A DNA stretch of 64,000 bases from Prinsepia uniflora (Eukaryota; Streptophyta; Magnoliopsida; Rosales; Rosaceae): assembly GCA_032719365.1 (NCBI GenBank), contig CM064870.1, positions 26,168,738 to 26,232,737 of the forward strand, read 5' to 3'. Shown piece by piece: positions 55,978 to 64,000 of the stretch. Within the stretch, counting starts at the first letter, position 1. Each line of letters starts with the position of its first letter. The notes under the pieces were generated by a model that was given only the letters and a program-made list of their open reading frames with translations, was not told where the DNA came from and did no database searches. The translations under genes and the position numbers were made by a program.

Positions 55978-58947
55978 TGTAACAACCCGTCCCGAGAATT
56001 TGGATGAGTAGAGCGATTAAGGTGGGATTAGTAAGGTTAATCAGGGGTTAGGTGGTCCCGAGGGGTCCGGGAACCTAGAATGACGATTTTGCCCCCTGCT
56101 TTGGGCAAAATTGTTGACTTTTATTTTGGGAAGTCCGATGGACTTTGACCAGTGACCAGGACGTAGTTTAGGACGTCACGAAGCCATAGGCAGGTGGCAC
56201 GCCTGATTCCGACATCCGTGGAGGAAGTTGTGATGTTCGGAAGGTCGAGGGCATTATCGTAATTTTGGTAAAATAGGGGGAATAGTTGACTTTTTGAATA
56301 ATCGAGGTTTGGTAGGTTGACCTAGGGTGGTTAGATAGCTTTCGACGTCCTGAGTTCGACGACAGGCGGCACGTATTCATCGGACTTACGAGACGAGAGT
56401 TACGGGTCTGGGAAGTTTTGGTAAAACCGTAAAATGAGTAAAACAGGAGGGTATTTTGGTCTTTTTGGTTTCTAGGGATTTGTGCACAGAGGAAAGGAAT
56501 GGACGGCTGGGATTGGGCCATGTGGAAGTGTGTGGAGTGGATTGTGACATGTGGCATGTGTGTAGAGGATTCTGGTGGAATCCTGTGCATTCACAGCCCA
56601 ATTAATTGGGGTGCACCCGTGCTATGCATTTTGGTGCTTCGACACACAGAGAGAAACAGAGGGAGGAAATTGAGAGAATTGGAAGGCTGATTGTGGTGGC
56701 TGGTGAGTTTGTGAGTGTGTGAGGGAGATTAGGGAGTGGGAGAGAGCAGTTGAGACGGTTGGGAGGTGAGAAATCGTGGTGTGTGCGAGTGGGGAGCCAC
56801 GGGAACCAGGAAGGAACTCAGGGGGGAAAACGGAGAAGATTGAGGGCTTGTGGTGGTGCGGTGGCAGTGCACGGTGCAACGAAGATCGCGGTGGTGTCGT
56901 GAGGGCTGTGGGGAGTCGACCAGCCCCGGAGGAGCTCACGGCGGCAGCAGGAGGCAGGTAATTTCCTCATCCCCGTTTCGGTACTCTGTTTTCCGTTGAG
57001 GTTCAACGTGGAAGTCGTGGGTCTAGGGTGAGAGTCGAGGGAATTGGAGGTCAGGGCGAGGTTCAGGAGAGTCCTAGGCGTCGACTAGGATGGTCGCCGT
57101 GACGGGGAGGTACACGGCGGAGCTCAGACGACGGCAGACACTCTGGTGTTCTGTTTTGCTGTGATGTTTGAACCCAAAGTCGTGACGATTGGGGTTGAGT
57201 CGAAGGTCTAGGAGAGTTGGGTTAGGTTCAGTGAGGTTCAGGGAAGAGTTTGGTGAAGCCACCGTGAAGGGTGGTGAGCTGGGTGGTCGGATCGTGAAAC
57301 AGAGTTTTGGGGAGGTTTGATTTCGAGCTTGAGACGACGGGTAGGAGGCTGTGTCGAGGTGATTGGAAGATGGGGATGTTTAGAGTAAGGTTGGACGAAG
57401 CTATAGGAGAAGGAAGGAGGTGTTTTAGTGCAGGCACGGCGGAGAACCGTTGACGCCGGTTCAAGCTGTAGCCTACTGTGTTGAACCGGGTCGACGTGAG
57501 GTTGAAGGTGCACTGTAGCTGGCGCGTGGGGCCACGCGCAGCCACTTTGGGCGGCGCGTGGAGGCGCGTGCGGCGGTTCTGGGAGAAACGGTCAACATCG
57601 TTTTTGGTCTAGGAGTTGTTGTGAGTTCAATGGAGTTGGTTTCGGGTCAATCGGAAGTCGTTTGAGTTTAGTTCCGCGAGGGAGAATGTTTAGGGTCCCG
57701 GGTTTTCGGTTTTCGATTCGGGGATTTTGTTTAGGGAATTTAGGTGAGTGTTTGTAGACGTATTAGTGATGTAATTTGACGGTGTTTGACAGGATCGGGA
57801 TTTCCCGAGGAAGCCGAGGAACGGGCTGGACGTTCGGGACGCGAGTAGGGCTCAGTACTGTGAGTGGACCCTTTCTCTAAACTCGAACATGCATAACTGT
57901 TTTCTATAATTGTTTTATGGTTTTACTTATGAATCTATGTTGATTGAATATGAAATGATGATTTTATGTGTTTGCATGTTTTCCGAGAAAAAGACGGTTT
58001 TAGCATGTTTTACGAGGAAAGGGTGATTTTGGAAAGATAAATGATTTCCATGATTTTAAGGGGTTTTTGGGACATGATTTTGATAATCAAGGTTTTCGAT
58101 TTTAGAAACGGATTTCGGAAAACGAGATTTGGTTTTAAAGTTGGAAAGTGAATTTCCGGATTTGGGTTCGGAATGACGGTTCTGGATGCCGGAAAGGGCA
58201 TCGGACCAGTGATTTCGGATTCGGGTTTGGATGTGGTTTGGTAAATGGTTTTCAAATGGTTTTGGGATTGGATTTGCTGGATCTGGATATTGGGTTTAAA
58301 GACCCGGATATATGTGACGGGGGACCGGCCGGATTGGGTTTAAAGACCCGGATTGAGTTTAAAGACTCGGGAGTTTAAAGACTCGGATAGGTCCAGCAGG
58401 TTTGATCGGGAAAATGATGATGTGATGTTATGATTTCTGCTATGGTTTTATGTTTCACCTACCGTGGTTTTCTCAATGTTTTATAGTGTTTCTGTTTCTT
58501 ATGATGCTTTATAATGATTCGTTTATAACTGTGTTCGTAACTGGTGGTTATGCATGTGGTTTTAAATGGAGGGTTTAAACTCGGTTTTCTTGTAAAATGG
58601 TTTTTGAACTTTGGTACCTTCTGGTCCACTCACATTTTCTGTTTTAAATTGCCCTCCAGGTTGTGGAGCTAGCGCGGGGTCTTGACGTCGAGGCAGAGTC
58701 TGAGGCATAGAAGTGACGTGAGAGTTCCCAGAATAGATTAAAGGCTTCCGTGTGCGCGTAGTTATCGGTTTTATTTTCTTTGTATGTTCGTATTATGTTC
58801 TGTAAATGCTACCTTCGGGACATTGTGTCTAATTACTCCTGCGTTTGACTGGATTTGAGTGAGTTTTACTTGAGTTTTGTGTCGAGGAGTCAGACGGGAG
58901 CGGGATTTACCTCGGGTTTCGGGGTGAAACCGGGGTGGGTCCTGACA
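55978..58947 (+). mobile_element. Solo giant LTR, subfamily A1 (close relative of the gag-only element)
   Basis: 2970 bp, tgtaacaacccgtcccgag to gtgggtcctgaca, with perfect TSD gtaac (55973-55977, 58948-58952). It aligns end to end with the 3078-bp LTRs of the tandem array but with clear differences, including fewer array repeats (58292-58386). It therefore represents an older insertion of the same family that lost its interior by LTR-LTR recombination. It has a GC-rich hairpin (57522-57539), tgtgagtggacc (57859-57870) and ggtccactcaca (58623-58634). Confidence 0.92.
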
Positions 58948-59276
58948 GTAACCCCCAGGGAGGGTCATTGATCTATGGACATTGACCTGCATGCATGCTC
59001 TTTAGTTTAGGGTATAAAGGTCTCTTTCGTGAAAATGTTTTTATAAATTATTTGTTTTATCCACTCACAGCTTTTAAATGTTTTGACTGCCCTTTAAGTT
59101 GATCGTGGATGCAGGCTGTAGTAGAGACCGAGACATCACACTCCTCCTCTGGATCGTAGCGTACTCTGAAGCCCCGAGTGGGCTAAAGTCAGAATTTCCC
59201 TTGTCTGACACTCCGTGTCAGACGGGATCAAGCACGTCCCACGTTATTCCCGAGGGGATTGGGACGGGTCCTGAGA

Positions 59277-60202
59277 AGTGGTATCAGAGCAAGTTTTGCT
59301 CTCAAAGTGGTGCGCATGTCGAGGATATGATGTCTTTATAGTGGTAGCAGCCCGTCATCAACCTGATAGTTAGGGTAAGAATAGGAGGATTCCGTGGAAT
59401 CAATCCTAGTTAGATTTCGTTTGGCACGAGGTATAATGGATTAGGGTCCGATAGGCATAGGATGTCGCATGTTTCGAGAAAGTAGATCCCGAGTAGGATC
59501 GGTATTCGTGCAAATCCAACGGCTTAGAGCCGTATAGTTACTGGAAATAGGACCTAGTGGACCAGTAGATACAGCATGACGACCCTAACGTTCATCTACG
59601 ATAGAATTTCAAAATTGAGATTATACTACTGGGTGTAGTCAGGCGCATGATGACCCTAGTTGAGACTGGTTGGAATAGGAATGTTGATCCTAGTTGGCGT
59701 GATATGCCAGGTTTCGGTGTGTCGAATCTCGAAGGGATGTCGACTGGCAGGGGATGCCAGGAGTAGTTGTTGTGTGGCTTGGTAGGATGTGTTTGCGCAT
59801 GTAGTAGTTGTGCAGGCTTAAGCACGGAGTGTGGCCAAGTTCTTGTGGAGGCCAGCAGCTAGAAGCCGTAGAGTTATAAGGGCGAGATCCTTAGAGTATG
59901 ATTACTGGTGGATTGGACACCCGTATCGGAGTATGACGACTCTTCAGAGTTGAGTGCGAGGGATCACTCAAGATGGACATACTGCAAGGAGCAACCGGGA
60001 TTGTGATAACCCTAGTTGGTGAATGATCAGACGAGTGACAGGAGAGTGGTACTTATAGATCGGATTTCGAGGTGGACCAATCGATAGATGTTGTGTGTTG
60101 AGCGGTTGGTGCAGTCGGTCAGTTGACTGGTTAGGTTCGGAGTCTCGGTGGTGTTGTACGTGGGTTGTGTCGGTACCAGCTCATGGTTGGTACCACCATA
60201 GA
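59277..60202 (+). other. Interior of the gene-less element at 50876-63186
   Basis: About 0.93 kb, opening with the primer site (59279-59290) and the gatgtct...cagcccgtcatcaacctg phrase shared with 13190-13230 and 63830-63865. No Gag or Pol motif in any frame; the reading frame 59592-59825 is not supported. No polypurine tract is visible at the right boundary, where LTR-derived sequence begins abruptly. Confidence 0.65.
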
Positions 60203-63186
60203 GGTGTATGGCATGCGTATCGAGGCGGCAGATCGGACAGTCTGTGAGTGGACCTTATTTTCTAAATTGACACATGCATAAATGCTTTATATATGTTTTA
60301 ATACATGTTTTAGGATGCCTTGAGTGCATTTGTGTGTGCTTACGTAATTGTACGTATTTCAAGATTTTGGTCTTATACGGTGCCTATACGTGTTTGTGGT
60401 TTCAGTTTTAATAAAATGGTTTTGGATTTTGATAACTGAACTCGGGCATGAGACCCGAGTTTCATAGATCGGGCCGATGCAAGGGGGCCAAGGACCGTTA
60501 CGTAGATCGGCTCGATACAAGTCTGTAGACAGGCGGCACATCGAAATCGGGCATTCGACGGAAAAGTTACGGTTCACAGAAGTTTAAGGTAACTATTGTA
60601 CGTTTTACGAAATGGGGAAATTTTGGACTTAAGTGGTCCCAGATCTTTTGAAGTGGCGCAATGGATGAGTGACAAGTGTCACCCATCCATTGTCCCCTTC
60701 CCTTCCTTCATGCATCTGTTTCCCTCTTTCCTGTTCCATTTCCCACCAAACCCGAACCCCTTCGAACACGACCCCCAAATCCATTCCCACACCTGGTTTC
60801 AATATGAGATGTAAACAGAGAGTGATTGAGGGCCGTGACTACGTGATAGTGGCTGGAGGAGGACGGGACCGCCGTCAACGGCGGCGTTGGCCGAGGAACC
60901 AGGTAAAAATCGTGACCCTTTATATTTCAAAATTCCAATTTTTGGTTTTGGACGTTAGGGAGCTTAGATGTTGGTTATGATGGGTTTAGGGGATTGGTAG
61001 GAGGTCTAGGAGAAGGTTTTGGAGGCTGAGGACGGCTGAGAAAGTCCGGAACGGCGGTTGGGAAGTTTTCGTTGGCTACCCACCGAATTCAAATTCCAGC
61101 CAAGTTAACCCTAATCGATCCTCTCAAACTCTTTCTAGTGGTCCTAGGAACCTTTTGGAATCATTGGGATGAAGTTTGGACCCCTAGAAATGCCCAGACC
61201 GTGGATGGAAAGTTTTGGTTCAAAATAGTTTTTAGAACCAATGGGTTTTAGGCTTGGTTTCTAGGTTTTGAGGACATGGTTGGGTAGGAAATGAAGAAAG
61301 GAAGCCATAGGAGTTGGAATGGACGAAAAGGGACAAAAAATGCCTGAGTTATTGAACCAAACCGGTTCTGCCAGTTCAGCTGGACCAGGTTGCTGAGCCG
61401 GACCGGACTGGCTGGTCCGCGGGAGGTCAGGGATAAACAGTGCTCGACATGTGGGTTTCACGCACAGAGAGTTCAGGCCACAAGTGGGGGCGCGTGAGGC
61501 CTCTTTTGGGGAAACTTCCAACACACGAAATCATCTATTCGATGTAACGAACATTATGGGACTGGTTTCGTGTCGATTGGACATCGTTTTTATCTTTTTC
61601 GAGGTGTTCGAAGGTTTAGGATTGGGTTTAATAATAGTTAAAAATTCCAGAAAATTACGGAATTTTAGTGAGGGGTTATTTAAGTAGTTAGTAACCCTCT
61701 ATTAAGATTTGGACAGGTTCGGGAGTCCCAACGATGGTGATTGGCCCGGGAGAGGCGTATGGCAAGCGTATCGAGGCGGTAGCTCGGACGGTCTGTGAGT
61801 GGACCTTGTTTTCTAAATTGATGCATGCATAAATGTTTTATATATGTTTAAATACATTTTTTGGGATGCCTTGAGTGCATTTGTGTGTGTTTAAGTAATT
61901 GCACGTATTTCGAGGTTTCAGCCTTATACGGTGCTTATACGTGTTTGTGGTTTTGGTTTTAATAAAATGGTTTTGGATTTGGAAATATGAAACTCGGGCA
62001 TAAGACCCATTTGGTTTTATCTCGGGCATGTAGCCTTATTGACGACCTACGGGTCTGAGTCGTGGTCACGGCAAGTGTTATGTGCACGGCGACGGACGAT
62101 ACGACGCTCGCCTCCGGACTAAGATGTGTTTCTTCCGGAGAGGTCGCGATGCACGTCCTGTTGTCGAGCAGCCACTAGAGGCTCCACTTCGGAGTGCTGA
62201 CGGTTCATCAGATCGGTCGGTGATGTGTGCACCATGATCTAGAGGTGGTCGCGTCAGTTGATACGTTCACGGTGACATACCAAGATTGAGGGCGATCCTG
62301 GACGGATGGTTTCACACATCACTATGATTGGATTAGTGACTGACCCTGAGATATCGGACTCGATGCCCAGTTGAGTCATAAGTTCGGGCTTGAAGCCCAG
62401 TTCGTTTACTATTATGATTTCAAGTCAGGGACCCTAAATGGATTTCTGGGTTCATAACGGTTTATGTGGACCGGGCATGAATCCTTTGAAAGGTTTTAAG
62501 TATGTTTTCGAAATGAAATTTCATATACCATCCTTATTTATGGATAATCTCCTTCGGGGAGGGTCGTTGGCCTAGGTGGACCCCAGAGTAGTCACGGAGC
62601 ACTAACTGAGTGAGGTCGCCCCCATTGGGTACCTTACTCTCTAGAAGGCTTATGGATTGTAACCCCCTGTATGGGTCATTGATCTACTGACATTGACCTG
62701 GGTGGACCCTAGGGAGACTTGGGATTTGAGACCCCGGGTAGCACGCGCGTAGCTTTAGAAACTATGACAGGATTGGTTATATGTTATATTTTTGATTTTG
62801 GGCTGAGTTCCACATGGTTTTGGGTAGTGGCCTGTATGATTGGTTTCATTTAAGATTTTGGGCCAAGGCCCTAGTAGTTTGGTAAATGGTTTTCGAATGC
62901 ATGCATGCTCTTTAGTGAAGGGTATAAAGGTCTCTTTAGTGAATATGTTTTTATAAATTATTTGTTTTTTCCACTCACAGCTTTTAAATGTTTTGACTGC
63001 CCTTCAGGTTGATCGCGGATGCGGGCTGTAGCAGAGACTGAGACATCGCACTCCTCCTCCGAATCCTGGCGTACTCTGAAGCCCCGAGCGGGCTAAAGTA
63101 GGAATTTCCCTTATCTGACACTCCGTGTTAGAAGGGATCAGGCGCGTCATGCGTTAATCCCTGGGAGATTGGGATGAGTCCTGACA
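60203..63186 (+). repeat. Scrambled 3' LTR of the 50876-63186 element
   Basis: 60203-60470 matches the middle of the LTR (as at 55069-55330). At about 60475 the sequence jumps to a position about 160 bp from the LTR start (as at 51035) and then continues in order to 63186. The true first 160 bp is therefore missing and replaced by an out-of-place piece. It contains a donor-like cag|gtaaaa (60903), acceptor-like ggacag (ends 61716), ctgtgagtggac (61793-61804), a large hairpin (62449-62484) and ccactcacag (62971-62980). Confidence 0.75.
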
Positions 63187-63775
63187 TGGAACGTCGGCCG
63201 ATGATGTGTTCATGGCTACGTGCTCGGATCTGAGCAGTCCTGGAGCTTATTTGCATGCATTTCATGGATGGCGTGACTGATGATGATGTGAGATAATGAT
63301 ATGAGATGTGACAGAGGTTGGATATGAGAGTGAGTCTTGAGCTTTTTGACTGATTGATTGTGTCCATATGTTATATGTTGGTTTATAAAAAAAAAAAGCC
63401 TTTCATTTTATAGGATTTTCATATGCTACCGTTTTATTTGGAAAGCAATGGTTTTAAAGTGATATGCATGCATGATTTATAAAACGGAGGGTGAAAAGTC
63501 AATTTTGAAAAATGGTTTTAATAAATACTTATTTTTGTCCACTCACACGTTTTACTGTTTTTGGCACCCTGCAGGTTGATCGTGGATGCAGACTGTAGCT
63601 GAGACGGAGACAAAACATGCCGCATCGCACACCATAGATCTTGGCGCACTATAGATAACCCCAAGCGGGTTAAGGTTTTATCCCTTGTTTGATAAGTAGT
63701 GTTAGACGAGAGCAGGAACATCCCAAGATAATTCTGGAGGATTAGGATCCTGGAGGATTAGGATGGGTCCTGTCA
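63187..63775 (+). mobile_element. Old giant-LTR fragment, part 3 (LTR end)
   Basis: Last segment of the oldest LTR in this half of the window, with gtccactcac (about 63537-63546), ccctgcag|gttgatcg and terminus gggtcctgtca (63775). A short direct duplication, ctggaggattaggat, lies at about 63734 and 63750. Confidence 0.68.
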
Positions 63776-64000
63776 GTTTGGTATCAGAGCACTAGGTTGC
63801 TCTTGTGGTGTTGCACATGTACCGCAAGTGATGTCTTTGGGCTGTTGTTATCCCGTCATCAACCTAGTAGTGAGGGTAAGAATAGAAAGATTAAATGGTA
63901 ATGAACCTATCTGTGGTTTTGATTGGCATCCTATGCTATAGTTGAGCAGTGTTAGTCCTTGATTAGGGCTGGATGGACCCCGAGGAGGGCCAAGTTCTTG
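63776..64000 (+). other. Primer site and start of an element interior, cut by the window end
   Basis: tggtatcagagc (63779-63790) follows the LTR end at 63775, then gatgtctttggg...cccgtcatcaacctag, as in the other gene-less interiors. It runs off the right edge; whether this element has genes cannot be told. Confidence 0.75.

Larger units (their letters stand above)
50876..63186 (+). mobile_element. Old gene-less giant-LTR element with three nested insertions
   Basis: A TSD tggaa (50871-50875 and 63187-63191) frames one insertion. The 5' LTR runs 50876-59276 (about 2.57 kb without nested DNA), primer site tggtatcagagc is at 59279-59290, the interior runs 59277 to about 60202, and a 3' LTR with a scrambled start ends ctgaca at 63186. 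The nested insertions, all in the 5' LTR, are a minus-strand solo LTR, a minus-strand Cassandra and a plus-strand solo LTR. The LTR copies differ substantially (for example about 115 bp near 61285-61400 are missing from the 5' copy), so the element is old. No coding domain was found. Confidence 0.85.

Overview
This window is repeat-dense plant nuclear DNA, most likely from a eudicot. A Rosaceae-like species is only a guess. The evidence is nested LTR retrotransposons with 5-bp target-site duplications (TSDs), tRNA-Met-type primer sites (tggtatcagagc), a decayed Ty1/Copia element and two Cassandra elements carrying 5S-RNA-like sequence. I see no convincing host protein gene. The only long intact reading frames are two identical copies of a Ty3/Gypsy-type gag. 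All alignments, boundaries and identities were made by eye.

Layout. 1-25823: one old Copia element whose 5' half lies off the left edge. Its gag/protease (4238-4914), GAG-pre-integrase (7755-8025) and integrase/RT/RNase H (22311-24870) pieces are split by giant LTRs: an LTR ending at 4237 (itself hit by a minus-strand solo LTR, 656-3618), a minus-strand solo LTR (4915-7754), and a 14.3-kb nest (8026-22305). That nest is: solo LTR > family C LTR (8697-19815) > complete 9.3-kb gene-less LTR element (10109-19423) > second family C LTR (15671-17679). A Cassandra element (24919-25665) sits in the Copia 3' LTR.

25824-31929 is AT-rich, lower-copy DNA with microsatellites, possible small DNA transposons and two tiny poly(A) retro-insertions. 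31930-35094 holds a minus-strand LTR-like pair. From 35095 to the end is a second nest of giant LTRs. Inside it are (i) 37959-50590, a tandem LTR-internal-LTR-internal-LTR array of a gag-only element with a 4777-bp period and copies that look identical, and (ii) 50876-63186, an old gene-less element containing a minus-strand solo LTR, a second Cassandra and a plus-strand solo LTR.

How the parts relate. The giant LTRs (about 2.5-3.1 kb) fall into related subfamilies: A1 (gag-only element), A2 (10109-19423 and the minus-strand solo at 51276-53355) and B (older ones). They share TG...CA ends beginning near tgtaacgacccgtccc, the same primer site and, where visible, a tttcgggacgaaattc-type 3' end. 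None visible here encodes reverse transcriptase or integrase, so they presumably depended on an autonomous Gypsy relative elsewhere (Del/Tekay-like by the Gag and LTR ends; inference). The most unusual signal is in the LTRs themselves. Each carries an array of short inverted repeats whose two arms change together, inside a segment usually bracketed by ctgtgagtggac upstream and its exact complement gtccactcacag about 0.8-1.2 kb downstream, with splice-site-like signals at conserved places.
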